A DNA stretch of 64,000 bases from Sporolactobacillus shoreicorticis (GCF_024125445.1 NZ_JAMXWM010000011.1:1-64000), one strand, 5' to 3'. Numbered from the stretch's first letter, positions 9,536-18,154 are shown. Translations and numbers: made by a program. The notes: generated by a model from the letters alone, not told the origin.

Positions 9536-10700
9536 AGGAAAACATGAACTTTTGTGTCTGCATGCGTACGCTTTGAACAATGCCGACGCAGATCATGCTG
9601 GAAAGCAGTGAGCTTCCTCCATAACTTAGAAATGGCAAGGTGATCCCGGTAACCGGCATGACTTGAATGGTCATGCCGATGTTTTCAAATACTTGAAACA
9701 TGACCATGCCGACGATCCCGGTACAAATATAGCTTCCAAATGGGTCATGCGTTTCAACTGCTGCTTTGATTACGCGGGAAATAAACAAGAAGAACAGCAG
9801 AATGACCGTTACCGCACCCACGAAACCAAAGCTTCCGCCAATCACAGCGAAAATAAAATCATTATAGGATTCAGGCAAGGTGATTGCCGAGTTAAACCGA
9901 TAATTGAAGAATTCTCCGGAACCGATTGACTTAAGCGACTGGATCAGCTGATAGCCAAAATCATCGGAATATTTTTCAGGATCCTGCCAAGCTAAAAAAC
10001 GATTTTTTTGATGCGATTGAAGAAAAATATTAACGATTTCGGGAAAGTGGAACCAGCTGATGGCGAAAAAAGCTAATCCACAAATAATCGCTGCCAAAAT
10101 GCCGACAATGAGTTTCCAGTTAATTCCGCTGACCAAAGTCATGGAAACAATAATGCTGAACATGACGAGTGCGGTTCCAAGATCCGGCTGAGCAAAAACC
10201 AGCAAAAAGGGCGGAAAGGATACAAGCGCAATTTTGCCGAGCAGTAACATGTCCTCTTTTAATCCGCGAATCGAATACTCCTCATTATGTTTATCAATCG
10301 TTGTTGCTATGGAGACGATCATAAATAATTTCATGAATTCGGAAGGCTGCAGCTGTCCGATGCCCGGAAGCGCGTACCAGCTCATGGCACCGTGTGATTT
10401 ATCAACCATCGGAATCGGCACGCCCAGTTGTGCGAAAGTAAGACCGAGTAGCAGCGCCATGCCGATTCCATAGAAAATCCAGTGCATCCGTTTCAGACGG
10501 TCATAATCAAAGAACATGATCCCAATGGCGACAATTGTACTGAAGATATACCATGCAATCTGGCGGTGAGCCATGCCCAGAGCAGGCGCTCCGGATTTGA
10601 GCGGAGCCATGGAGATTGATAAATAGCTGATGCAGGCGAACAAGAAGATAATAAAAAATAACGTATAATCTATTTTTGCAAGGGAATCTCTATTTAACAT
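9534..10700 (-). CDS. rodA: SEDS-family peptidoglycan glycosyltransferase, RodA-like
   Basis: 388 residues with about ten membrane segments. Family motifs include LQPSEFMKL in the first half, the large-loop segment ending PESYNDFIFAVIGGSFGF, and PVTGITLPFLSYGGSS. It polymerises lipid II into glycan strands with a class B PBP partner. RodA is preferred over FtsW/SpoVE from the resemblance to B. subtilis RodA (FIFSIIGESFGF, GINWKL), but the class is hard to separate by eye. Good Shine-Dalgarno (GAAGGA) before the ATG at 10700. Confidence 0.85.
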   Translation of the reverse strand: MLNRDSLAKIDYTLFFIIFLFACISYLSISMAPLKSGAPALGMAHRQIAWYIFSTIVAIGIMFFDYDRLKRMHWIFYGIGMALLLGLTFAQLGVPIPMVDKSHGAMSWYALPGIGQLQPSEFMKLFMIVSIATTIDKHNEEYSIRGLKEDMLLLGKIALVSFPPFLLVFAQPDLGTALVMFSIIVSMTLVSGINWKLIVGILAAIICGLAFFAISWFHFPEIVNIFLQSHQKNRFLAWQDPEKYSDDFGYQLIQSLKSIGSGEFFNYRFNSAITLPESYNDFIFAVIGGSFGFVGAVTVILLFFLFISRVIKAAVETHDPFGSYICTGIVGMVMFQVFENIGMTIQVMPVTGITLPFLSYGGSSLLSSMICVGIVQSVRMQTQKFMFS

Positions 10701-10903
10701 GAGTCTGTCCTTCTTCTAAAAAGTTTCGTGGGGTAACCATAGTGATTCATGAGTAATACTTAATCATGATAGCGTAAAGCATAAAAAAAAGAAACATTAA
10801 GATGGATCAAGTAAAGTGCGGCTATACTGTTCTCTAACGATGGCCACATAAAGTATTCGCCTACCCATTCCTTTTTCTAACGAATTTTGCAAATCAATGG
10901 GTG

Positions 10904-10950
10904 CGCCCTTTTGTACGTAAAAGGACGCGGGCGTTCTTTCATGATATAAT
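10904..10950 (+). promoter_or_regulatory. fabI upstream hairpin and -10 element
   Basis: A TATAAT lies at 10945-10950, 40 bases before the fabI ATG; no good -35 hexamer stands 16-18 bases upstream. Immediately before it is a hairpin, CCTTTT / AAAAGG (10907-10924), nested against CGCCC / GGGCG (10904-10933). I saw no convincing FapR operator. The role of the hairpin is unknown. Confidence 0.35.
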
Positions 10951-10989
10951 AACGATTGGATTGACGTGATCTACGAGGGAGGATTGGAC

Positions 10990-11766
10990 ATGGAATTAAC
11001 TCTTAAAGGGCGTACATATGTGGTTATGGGCGTTGCCAATAGGCGCAGTATTGCGTGGGGCATCGCGCAGGCACTTGATCGTGCTGGAGCCAGACTCATT
11101 TTTACGTACAATAACGAACGTTTCCGCGAACCTGTGGAAAAGCTGGCGGCAACGCTTGATGGAAAGGATAGCCTTTTCTATTCGTGCGACGTCACGGTTG
11201 ACGAAGAGATCAAAGCGACTTTTGAAAAAATCAAAGAAGACATCGGCAAGATTGACGGCCTGGCACACTGCATCGCGTTCGCCAAAAAAGAAGAACTTGA
11301 CGGAGATTATATGAACACGACGCGGGACGGCTTCTTGCTTGCACAGAATGTCAGCGCTTATTCATTGACCGCCGTGCTCAAAGAAGCGAAAGGATTGATG
11401 ACGGAAGGCGGGAGCGTCGTTACCATGACCTATCTTGGAGGCGAACGCGTCGTAAGAAATTATAATGTCATGGGTGTGGCGAAAGCCAGCTTGGACGCAA
11501 GCGTAAAGTATTTGGCGAGTGATCTTGGCAAGGATAATATTCGTGTAAACGGCATTTCTGCAGGGCCGATCCGCACATTGTCGGCAAAGGGAATTTCTGA
11601 TTTCAATGGCGTTCTGAAAGTTATTGAGGAGAAAGCACCGCTTCGTCGCTCGATTAGTCCTGAAGACGTCGGCAATACCGCACTTTTCCTATTCAGCGAT
11701 CTTTCTAAGAATATTACCGGCGAAACCATCCATGTTGACGCCGGGTTCAACATTATCAGCATCTAA
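10990..11766 (+). CDS. fabI: Enoyl-[acyl-carrier-protein] reductase (NADH), FabI
   Basis: Short-chain dehydrogenase-type enoyl-ACP reductase, 258 residues. It catalyses the last reduction of each fatty acid elongation cycle. The divergent glycine-rich NAD site (GVANRRSIAWG) and the active site Y-x6-K (YNVMGVAKAS), with the second Tyr in MTYLGGE, are diagnostic of FabI. ATG at 10990 follows GGGAGG by about 9 bases; an in-frame GTG at 10966 is not favoured. Single-gene unit ending in a strong terminator; same position as in B. subtilis. Confidence 0.94.
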   Translation: MELTLKGRTYVVMGVANRRSIAWGIAQALDRAGARLIFTYNNERFREPVEKLAATLDGKDSLFYSCDVTVDEEIKATFEKIKEDIGKIDGLAHCIAFAKKEELDGDYMNTTRDGFLLAQNVSAYSLTAVLKEAKGLMTEGGSVVTMTYLGGERVVRNYNVMGVAKASLDASVKYLASDLGKDNIRVNGISAGPIRTLSAKGISDFNGVLKVIEEKAPLRRSISPEDVGNTALFLFSDLSKNITGETIHVDAGFNIISI

Positions 11767-11851
11767 ATAGCAGCATCATGATTTTGTCTGGGCGAATTCA
11801 TGATTCTATTACACTAATTCCATATTCCATGTTTTCATTTGTGGAACAGAA

Positions 11852-11898
11852 AAAAACGGTACCCGCTTCTCTATAGAGAGGACTGGTGCCGTTTTTTT
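11852..11898. terminator. Bidirectional terminator after fabI
   Basis: Arms AAAAACGGTACC and GGTGCCGTTTTTTT with a G-T pair, A run on one side and T run on the other. It serves fabI on the forward strand and the small genes at 11901-12391 on the reverse strand. Confidence 0.85.
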
Positions 11899-11900
11899 CT

Positions 11901-12041
11901 TTAGTTGTTTTTCGGCCGCCAGGTTACACGACCGCAAGTGCTGCAGCCGCTTTTTCTTTTCTTCGGCCTCGCAAAAAAATCATCGGCTTTGCTCTTCGAC
12001 TGATTTTCATCAATTCGTCCATCAGCTTCTTCTCTACTCAC
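11901..12041 (-). CDS. Small basic protein with a CxxC motif
   Basis: 46 residues from a GTG at 12041 (49 from an ATG at 12050). The SD sequence GGAG lies nine bases before the GTG but touches the ATG, so GTG is preferred. Acidic N-terminal half, then KKRKSGCSTCGRVTWRP at the C-terminus. No family recognised. It follows the 12077-12382 gene by 35 bases on the same strand and shares its terminator with fabI. In B. subtilis the region after fabI holds the coat gene cotO, so a spore role is a guess from position. Confidence 0.55.
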   Translation of the reverse strand: MSREEADGRIDENQSKSKADDFFARPKKRKSGCSTCGRVTWRPKNN

Positions 12042-12076
12042 CGAACACATCTCCTTTTTCTTTGGCCTTCACCATT

Positions 12077-12382
12077 TTATTCAGAATGCGGTGGATCGTA
12101 CGGGCGATCACCACTGTTAATATGGAAGGGATCAATTTCAACAGAATTCGGATCATCCTCCTCATGATGAAAGGGCTGAATCAACTCACCATCCGGCTCT
12201 GCATCCTGTTCATCAAATGCGGGGGAAAAATGATTTTTCCGGTCTTCGATCGGATCCTGTTTTTCTGCCCGCTGCCTCTGATCCGGAGACACAGTCTTTT
12301 TCTTACTCGGCCATGCCGGCCATTTTATGTGCCGGGCAGAAGTTAATTCCTGCTTTTCCCGTGCTTCATGATTTTCATTCAA
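12077..12382 (-). CDS. Hydrophilic, probably disordered protein of unknown function
   Basis: About 101 residues from a TTG at 12382, which has GGAGG about nine bases upstream; an in-frame GTG at 12391 overlaps that ribosome site. The product is rich in D, E, H, P and K with no hydrophobic core or membrane segment (for example FHHEEDDPNSVEIDPFH). Composition and position downstream of fabI recall spore coat proteins, but I see no alignable CotO domain. Possibly co-transcribed with the CxxC protein downstream. Confidence 0.5.
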   Translation of the reverse strand: MNENHEAREKQELTSARHIKWPAWPSKKKTVSPDQRQRAEKQDPIEDRKNHFSPAFDEQDAEPDGELIQPFHHEEDDPNSVEIDPFHINSGDRPYDPPHSE

Positions 12383-12606
12383 TTCGTTCACCTCCGATAT
12401 TTTTCGGACACCTCCGCACTATGTGCTCAAAAAAGAAAAGTTCACTATAGATGAGAATCTGCTCCAACAACCGTTCGTTGAATTTTTCTAGTTATCCGCA
12501 CAAAAAATGGGCAGCCATAATTGTGCCAATCCCCGTACCATACCCATACTATGTAGGGAAACAACCAACCATGTTTTTTTATATTTGACAGAAAGGAAGG
12601 TTTTGC

Positions 12607-13743
12607 ATGGGAAGTAAACTAATCTCCAAGCCAAAAAGCAGGCTTAAGGATGAATGTATCAGAGTTCCCAAGGTCTACGACTGGGTAACGGACAAAATCG
12701 GTACAAAATTAAAACTTCAGTTTACCGACGCGCAGCTCGAAGACATTGAATGCGCTTTGGCCGACCCAAGCAGACGACCACTGCGTGTGGTGGTTAAAAC
12801 ACCGAAAACTCCGCCATTATTTCCGCTCGATGACAGTGGGGTAAAAAAAGGCGAGCATAAAGATTTCTTTTGTGAGCAGGTTGGTGGGAAACAATCTGTT
12901 GAAGGACATCTTTATGGGCAAGAAGTGAACGCTCAGCTTGTCACGATTCTGTTTACGGCAACCATTACTGTTCTTGTCGTCGACAGAGAGGGAGAAGTGG
13001 TCACGAAACTGAAAACGGATGTCAGCGCTCTTGAACCATTTGCGCTTTGCTATCCGAAAGGAACAGATCTTCTTTGCAGAGTATCGAAAATCTCTGCGCG
13101 CATCCTGGATAATTCGGTTATTCTCAATGGACCATTCCCGCCGTTCATTAAATTGAAAGTATTTTTCTGTGCGGATATTCAGGTTGAGGCAGAAGTTAAG
13201 CTGTCCGTTCAGGCGAAATTCTGCAAACCGCGCGGCAATGATATTCGTGTCGATGATCCGGATTTTGATGATCCGTGCCCGACACCGGAATTTCCGAAAG
13301 AATGTGACGACATTTTCCCAAGAAAGAATCATAAGGTTATTGCACGAGGAGAAGCATCCGGACCTGTAACGGATGAGTGCGAGTATGATGGTCGCGCAGC
13401 TATAAAAGTCGCGATTGACAGTGATGATCTAGATGACAGCAGTCTGAAATTCAAATATGAAGATCCGGATGATGACAAGCATGATAAGGACTTTACATTT
13501 GAGGCCGACCGATTCGATCCTTCTTCACTTGATGTTTTTGAGAAAAACGGCTATTCAATTTTAAAGATTGCCGGCGTCGGTCATGCCGACAGCAAAGAAG
13601 TAGGATTTGAACTTGATCTGGCTGACGGAAACGGTGAAGATAAATTCAGTCTGAAGATTATCAGTAAAAAGAGCGGAAACGTAACGTTTGCGACCGGATT
13701 AGTCGAAGTTGATGAAGGAACGATTAAAATAGACCTCGGTTAA
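12607..13743 (+). CDS. Putative spore-surface protein (unrecognised family)
   Basis: 378 residues, no signal peptide or membrane segment. The N-terminus carries CIRVPKVYDWV, a motif I associate, from memory only, with spore outer-layer proteins of Bacillales. Residues about 30-200 are strand-rich; an acidic linker follows (DDPDFDDPCPTPEFPKECDD) and then a second beta-rich domain (about 250-378) with Asp runs. Several cysteines are scattered through the N-terminal half. Strong SD (GAAAGGAAGG) and its own terminator indicate a single-gene unit. Function not established. Confidence 0.6.
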   Translation: MGSKLISKPKSRLKDECIRVPKVYDWVTDKIGTKLKLQFTDAQLEDIECALADPSRRPLRVVVKTPKTPPLFPLDDSGVKKGEHKDFFCEQVGGKQSVEGHLYGQEVNAQLVTILFTATITVLVVDREGEVVTKLKTDVSALEPFALCYPKGTDLLCRVSKISARILDNSVILNGPFPPFIKLKVFFCADIQVEAEVKLSVQAKFCKPRGNDIRVDDPDFDDPCPTPEFPKECDDIFPRKNHKVIARGEASGPVTDECEYDGRAAIKVAIDSDDLDDSSLKFKYEDPDDDKHDKDFTFEADRFDPSSLDVFEKNGYSILKIAGVGHADSKEVGFELDLADGNGEDKFSLKIISKKSGNVTFATGLVEVDEGTIKIDLG

Positions 13744-13756
13744 GCATGATCGGACG

Positions 13757-13788
13757 TAGGGAGTGATTTGTTCACTCTCTATTTTTTT
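13757..13788 (+). terminator. Terminator after the 12607-13743 gene
   Basis: GAGTGA / TCACTC core stem extended on both sides, followed by ATTTTTTT. Confidence 0.8.
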
Positions 13789-13889
13789 GTACAAAAAGAA
13801 AGTACAGAGTGACAAAGATAAACGATTAGCGGATGAGCTGAGACTTGGCCTCACCAAGTTTTCTAAAAAGTTAAGAAACATTCTTGACT

Positions 13890-14160
13890 CGCTTGAGGGG
13901 CGCAGGACTCTTGAGGGAGTGAAGGGAAGCTACTGAAAAAGTCCAACATTTTAAAATCAAAAATTTGCAGATGAAGAATGAGCGCTCAGATTCGCTTCTA
14001 AGCGACGTTTTTTATGGGGAGACTATTGTGACCCCAAAAAAGTCCATTTTTTTAAAATCGGCAGTTTTCAGTGGTCTCAGTGCAGGTCAGGGGAGATCCC
14101 GCAGACATTTGACTTGTTGAGGAGGCTCCCGGACTGCCCGCGAGCAACTGGAGTGTATTC
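13890..14160. repeat. Degenerate intergenic repeat, possible transposon remnant
   Basis: No gene is credible between 13744 and 14302. The stretch holds two fragments ending in the related strings CTGAAAAAGTCC and CCCAAAAAAGTCC, a dyad at AGCGCT, a TTTCAGTGGTCTC string, and a GC-rich block (GGAGATCCCGCAG ... GAGGAGGCTCCCGGAC ... GCCCGCG). From memory this resembles the short repeats and IS1182-type ends scattered in Bacillaceae intergenic regions. The copy is decayed and has no transposase. Confidence 0.4.
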
Positions 14161-14162
14161 AG

Positions 14163-14187
14163 AACCGGGCGTTTTTTGCCCGGTTTT
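14163..14187 (+). terminator. Terminator hairpin inside the repeat region
   Basis: AACCGGGC / GCCCGGTT stem with a seven-base loop and T tail. Nothing obvious ends here, so it may belong to the repeat or to a short RNA. Its presence argues against translation of the downstream gene from any start before 14190. Confidence 0.75.
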
Positions 14188-14302
14188 TCTTATTTTTCAA
14201 CTAAATGCGGCTCATGCAGAGAAAAAAAGAGGAACAAGCAATGGACGAGTTCTTTCCTCATATACTGGTTTCAGTGATGACATTTTTCGGGAGGCGCCGA
14301 CC

Positions 14303-15298
14303 ATGACCAGCCAAAAGGACATGTTAGCAATGGCTTCATTGGAAGACAGGCAGAAATTTTATCGAAATAAGGCGCTGAAATTGGAGCAAAGCATGATCTT
14401 CGCTAAGGAAGAAGTCGCGCAGTTAAAAAAAGAGCTGAGTGAAAAGACGGCAAAGACGAAGGATATAGATAAGAATTATGAGAAACTCAAGAACCAACTA
14501 GCCGCTCTGAATAAGGATTATGTGGCTCTGAAGCAGCGTGAACAAGAGATTCAAAAAAAGCTTGATACCGCCGAAGCAACCATTGAACTGCTTAAACAGA
14601 ATCAGCGCGCAGCATCGGACTTGTCAAGTGATGAATATAGACATCGTGTCCAGGGATATGAACGTTTGCTTGGCGAAGTACAAACAGAAATTAACGATAA
14701 AAACAGACGTATTGAAGTCTATGAAAAACGGCTTGCTATTCTGGAACATCGGTTAAAGAACGAACACAAAAAAACAGAACCCATTCCCGCCCCAAGCAAT
14801 GACGGTCATCAACAGGAAAAGTACGGAGCAATTTCCTATATCAATTACGTTTGGATTCTTAGCGGGAAGAAAAGTTTAATTCAAGGCGATGTGCTCATTG
14901 AAAATACCGGCGCGCTGTCTTTGGATACACCGACAATCTGTTTTCGTTTTCATCCGGGAGATATTGCGGCATTAAAAGGGCATGTCATTCATGAAGAAGA
15001 TGCACCTTTGGAACAAAGCGAGCAAGAAGAAAATGTATGGGTTATTTTGGACATGGAGGGAGGAAGCGAGAAGAATCAGTCCGGAGAAATATGGGTGAGA
15101 CCATCGGATCCAATAATTATAAATCCGGGACAATCGACGGCGTTTACTAATTTTCAAATTCCTGTTGATCACAGTTACTTGGATTCTGTGCGTATTGAGT
15201 GCTTTGTTTTCTTTGGTGACGATGTATATAAGGTCAAATGTGGCAATGAAATCGTTGTAAATACATCATTTCATGAGCAGAAAAGCGATATTGATTGA
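14303..15298 (+). CDS. Coiled-coil protein with a C-terminal beta domain, unknown function
   Basis: 331 residues from the ATG at 14303, which has GGGAGG about eight bases upstream; the frame is open further upstream but runs through a terminator. Residues about 15-160 form a long coiled coil rich in K, E, Q, L. From about 173 a globular, strand-rich domain begins (YGAISYINYVW ... GDVLIENTGALSLDTPTICFRF) that resembles an immunoglobulin-like or coat-type fold. No signal peptide or membrane segment. I do not recognise the family; a spore or cytoskeletal scaffold is conceivable. Confidence 0.65.
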   Translation: MTSQKDMLAMASLEDRQKFYRNKALKLEQSMIFAKEEVAQLKKELSEKTAKTKDIDKNYEKLKNQLAALNKDYVALKQREQEIQKKLDTAEATIELLKQNQRAASDLSSDEYRHRVQGYERLLGEVQTEINDKNRRIEVYEKRLAILEHRLKNEHKKTEPIPAPSNDGHQQEKYGAISYINYVWILSGKKSLIQGDVLIENTGALSLDTPTICFRFHPGDIAALKGHVIHEEDAPLEQSEQEENVWVILDMEGGSEKNQSGEIWVRPSDPIIINPGQSTAFTNFQIPVDHSYLDSVRIECFVFFGDDVYKVKCGNEIVVNTSFHEQKSDID

Positions 15299-15380
15299 AT
15301 GGCAGATGACATGGTGGTCAGGTTCAACATCTGGGATGATGAGCATTGCTCGCATTAAATTTCGGATCAGTGTTTTTTGT

Positions 15381-16064
15381 TTACGACCGTATCCTTTGAA
15401 TGAACAGTCCATCCTCATTTCGCCATTCGGCAACCATAATTTGATCCGGCTCATCGACGGAGTGCCTTTTCAGTTCGTCAATAAGCCACGCTTCTGTTTT
15501 ACCGATTAAACGCAAATTCTTCTCAATAATCGTTCCGTCACTGATTAATGTGATTGGAAGAGAAACTGCCTGATTAGCGAGCTTCAGATCCTTGCGTTTT
15601 GTTTGTTCATACTCTGATTTTCGGAGAACAGAAATTTTGCCGTTCGGCTCCAGTATCGCAAACTCAATTTCCCGTAACGAAAAAATATCCCGATCGCGCA
15701 GAAGCATCTGCAAGTGATTCATGTCTACACGATTTTTCTTCATGATTTCCCGATCTATTTGACCTTTATTAATAATTAGAGCTGGCTGGCTCTCAAAGAA
15801 GCCACGTGACTGATGGTATTTCAGCGTAATAATATCAATAAGATAGATCAAAATGCCCCAGAACAGAATGGTGAAAATGACCTTGAAGACATGGGTTTGA
15901 GGATCATAGATTGCATCACTGACAAAATCGCCGACAACAATCATTGAAATGAAGTCAAATGGCGTCGACTCAGACAGTGACGCCCGACCCATGACTTTTG
16001 TCAGAAGAAGCAGGGCGAATAATCCGACACTTAATTCAACGCAAATAGAGATAAATTCATTCAT
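15381..16064 (-). CDS. DUF421 (YetF/YkjA-type) membrane protein
   Basis: 227 residues: three N-terminal membrane helices with the family sequence ELSVGLFALLLLTKVMGR, then a cytoplasmic domain (about 85-227) containing the IINKGQID strand and SLREIEFAILEPNGKISVL. Family members are spore or vegetative membrane proteins of unknown biochemical role. The ATG at 16064 sits nine bases after AAGGCGG and is preferred over the GTG at 16070. Transcribed toward, but apart from, the coiled-coil gene. Confidence 0.82.
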   Translation of the reverse strand: MNEFISICVELSVGLFALLLLTKVMGRASLSESTPFDFISMIVVGDFVSDAIYDPQTHVFKVIFTILFWGILIYLIDIITLKYHQSRGFFESQPALIINKGQIDREIMKKNRVDMNHLQMLLRDRDIFSLREIEFAILEPNGKISVLRKSEYEQTKRKDLKLANQAVSLPITLISDGTIIEKNLRLIGKTEAWLIDELKRHSVDEPDQIMVAEWRNEDGLFIQRIRS

Positions 16065-16070
16065 GTACAC

Positions 16071-16249
16071 ATGCCGCCTTTCGAATGCCGAGCCGTTGTG
16101 TTAATCGCAAACTTCATTTAGTTTTTGAGAATGAAGCAGATTTTATACAGGATAAATAGTGCGCATGTCTGAATAAAGAAAAATTGCGTTTTTCTATGTA
16201 AAAAGTAAGCACTGATATTCGTTCTTGCTTGAAACGAGGTGATTGCGCT
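16071..16249. other. Intergenic stretch without recognised features
   Basis: AT-rich spacer between the DUF421 gene and the weak small gene at 16250. I see no convincing promoter, repeat or RNA gene here. Confidence 0.4.
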
Positions 16250-16426
16250 ATGATAACGGTGCGGAGTCTTGATCGCGGGCGCCCCATTTTGACGTGTTTT
16301 TTGCGATACTTTTGTGACTTTTCTATTCTTCCGTCATTTATTTTCGTTTTTTGGCATAAAATGAAGAAGGCAGTTTGTGCAATTTTTGGCGTTAAGCAGG
16401 GGAATAAAGCAACTTATTTTAGATGA
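16250..16426 (+). CDS. Doubtful 58-residue hypothetical protein
   Basis: The ATG at 16250 has a fair SD (GAGGTGA), and a terminator-like hairpin follows about 30 bases after the stop. The product is basic and rich in F, R and C with one weakly hydrophobic stretch; it resembles no family I know and its composition is not convincingly protein-like. Either a small real gene or chance. Confidence 0.22.
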   Translation: MITVRSLDRGRPILTCFLRYFCDFSILPSFIFVFWHKMKKAVCAIFGVKQGNKATYFR

Positions 16427-16456
16427 TCAATACCTGAGTTTTATGTATTTTTTCAG

Positions 16457-16483
16457 CTGCATCCTGTTTTTGTGCAGTTTTTT
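16457..16483 (+). terminator. Weak terminator-like hairpin
   Basis: CTGCA / TGCAG stem followed by six T. Stem of only five pairs. Confidence 0.4.
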
Positions 16484-16570
16484 GAATCAGTTGTATATGA
16501 AAATACAATAATGTACAGAATGACGGGTCAATACTATGTCTTGATCTGTTTTTGGAAGGAGAAAAGATGA

Positions 16571-17176
16571 ATGAGTGAACAATCCTATTCGAAAAGTATG
16601 ACCTACGCACCTGGTCTGCCAAAAGGTGCAACTTTTTATTCGGCGAATAAAAAAAGAGTAACTTCTGAGGCCATCGCAAATGCCGTTGAAGCGGCCTTAG
16701 AAGAGCGCGGTGTTACCATTGAGGATATTGCAGAAATTGTTTTAGATTTACAGAAACCCTTTATGTCCGGATTGACGATTGATACATGTGTGGAGAATGT
16801 TCAGGGCGTACTTGCCAAAAGGGAGTTGCAGCACGCAATTCTCGTGGGAATAGAACTTGATCGGCTGGCTGAAAAAAAATTGCTGTCTGAACCTCTGCAG
16901 TCACTTGTAGATCAAGATGAAGGCCTATTTGGTGTGGATGAAACGATTGCATTAGGTGCTGTATCCAGTTTTGGCAGTATTGCGGCGACGACCTTTGGCT
17001 ATCTGGATAAGGTAAAGCCTAAGATTATCGGCCGGCTGGATCTTGAAAAAGAGGGGAAAGTCAACACGTTCCTTGACGATTTGATTGCCAGCATTGCGGC
17101 TGACGCATCAAGCCGGCTTGCTCATCGAGTGAGGGATGATGAAGAAAAACGTGTTTCTCAATCCAACTGTAAATAA
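16571..17176 (+). CDS. pgpA: Phosphatidylglycerophosphatase A family protein (YutG-like)
   Basis: 201 residues with the PgpA-type fold and the motifs typical of B. subtilis YutG: TIEDIAEIVLDLQKPF, KRELQHAILVGIELD, and GAVSSFGSIAATTFGYLDK. The family dephosphorylates phosphatidylglycerophosphate to phosphatidylglycerol, but the short Bacillus forms lack obvious membrane helices and their activity is less certain. Excellent SD (GGAAGGAG). Single-gene unit with its own terminator. Confidence 0.82.
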   Translation: MSEQSYSKSMTYAPGLPKGATFYSANKKRVTSEAIANAVEAALEERGVTIEDIAEIVLDLQKPFMSGLTIDTCVENVQGVLAKRELQHAILVGIELDRLAEKKLLSEPLQSLVDQDEGLFGVDETIALGAVSSFGSIAATTFGYLDKVKPKIIGRLDLEKEGKVNTFLDDLIASIAADASSRLAHRVRDDEEKRVSQSNCK

Positions 17177-17207
17177 GCGAATCCTGATCTTGTAGATTCG
17201 CTTTTTT
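17175..17207 (+). terminator. Terminator of pgpA
   Basis: AAGCGAATC / GATTCGCTT stem overlapping the stop codon region, followed by TTTTTT. Confidence 0.88.
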
Positions 17208-17277
17208 GGTACAAATAAGAAAATATAAAAATTTAGAGGAATGTGGAAGTGCAATTAAGGATTCGCCGCTCAGTGGC

Positions 17278-17308
17278 TTGACGAAGCCATGTTTTCTAAT
17301 GATATAAT
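17278..17308 (+). promoter_or_regulatory. Possible promoter upstream of the RBBP9-like hydrolase
   Basis: TTGACG (17278-17283) and TATAAT (17303-17308) with a 19-base spacer, longer than ideal. The transcript would run through the dispersed repeat at 17493-17540 before the gene. Confidence 0.4.
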
Positions 17309-17492
17309 GTTATAAAGTTGGTTTTAACACAAATAAAAAGTATAAAATATGAACGGAATCGAGTGCAAGTGGCCTGGCAAATAAAGAAACTTTTGCTGAG
17401 CACATGTATGTCCCATACGCAACGCGAAAGTTATCATCCTGTGAAATACGTCCTGTGGTGGGATGAAGCTAGGTCATCAGTGACCGCCACGG

Positions 17493-17540
17493 CGGCGGCT
17501 TTGCTTTCGCCAGAGGATTGGCAAAACCAAGTTTTCGAAT
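17493..17540 (+). repeat. Dispersed 48-base intergenic repeat, copy 1
   Basis: Matches 34789-34836 at 39 of 48 positions without gaps, counted by eye (shared core GGATTG-CAAAACCA). Lies just before the hydrolase gene; the other copy precedes clpE. Neither copy is coding. Confidence 0.55.
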
Positions 17541-17573
17541 AAGGTAACGCGATTAACTGATGAGGTGCTGAAT

Positions 17574-18149
17574 ATGACCTGTTTTCTTGTGCTACATGGG
17601 CTTGGCGGCAGTACGAGCGGGCACTGGCAAGAGTGGCTGACTGAAGAATTGAAGAAAAGGGGAGCGCGTGTCTGGTTTCCGCAGCTTCCTCAATGGGAGC
17701 ATCCGGTAAGAGGAGCGTGGCTTGACTGCCTTGAAGAGACAATGAACGAGATTCCTAGGGATGAACCTCTGGTTGTGGTAACACATAGTTTAGGCTGTAT
17801 TCTCTGGCTTCATTATGCGTCACGGCATGATGCAAGGAAGGTGGATCGATTAATCATGGTCTGTCCGCCATCTGAGCATTTGGACAAACCAGAGATTCAG
17901 AACTTTTTTCCGCTTCCAAAGGATAAGACTGTATTGCAAAAAGTCGCAAAGAAATCGTTATTAATTTTATCAACAAATGATCATTTTCTGCCTCAAGACA
18001 AAATGAAACAGTATTTTGATTTTCATGTACCTTGTTTGGTTTTCCCAGAGCAAGGGCATATCAATATCCAATCTGGCTACGGACCATGGCCATGGATGCT
18101 TCGTTTTTGCTTAGAGAATGATGTATACTGGCCGTGCGTATCGGTCTGA
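17574..18149 (+). CDS. Small serine hydrolase, RBBP9/YdeN family
   Basis: 191 residues, an alpha/beta hydrolase without lid. The oxyanion region HGLGGSTSGHWQEW near the N-terminus, the nucleophile elbow THSLGC (Ser about residue 73), a late Asp in STNDHFLP and the histidine in EQGHIN make up a plausible triad. Such proteins are small carboxylesterases of unknown physiological substrate. ATG at 17574 lies eight bases after GAGG; a GTG at 17565 overlaps that site. Own terminator. Confidence 0.8.
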   Translation: MTCFLVLHGLGGSTSGHWQEWLTEELKKRGARVWFPQLPQWEHPVRGAWLDCLEETMNEIPRDEPLVVVTHSLGCILWLHYASRHDARKVDRLIMVCPPSEHLDKPEIQNFFPLPKDKTVLQKVAKKSLLILSTNDHFLPQDKMKQYFDFHVPCLVFPEQGHINIQSGYGPWPWMLRFCLENDVYWPCVSV

Positions 18150-18154
18150 ACAAC

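Noticed and set aside
10730-10800. Possible FapR operator upstream of fabI
   Set aside because: The AT-rich palindromic strings do not match the FapR consensus well enough to claim.
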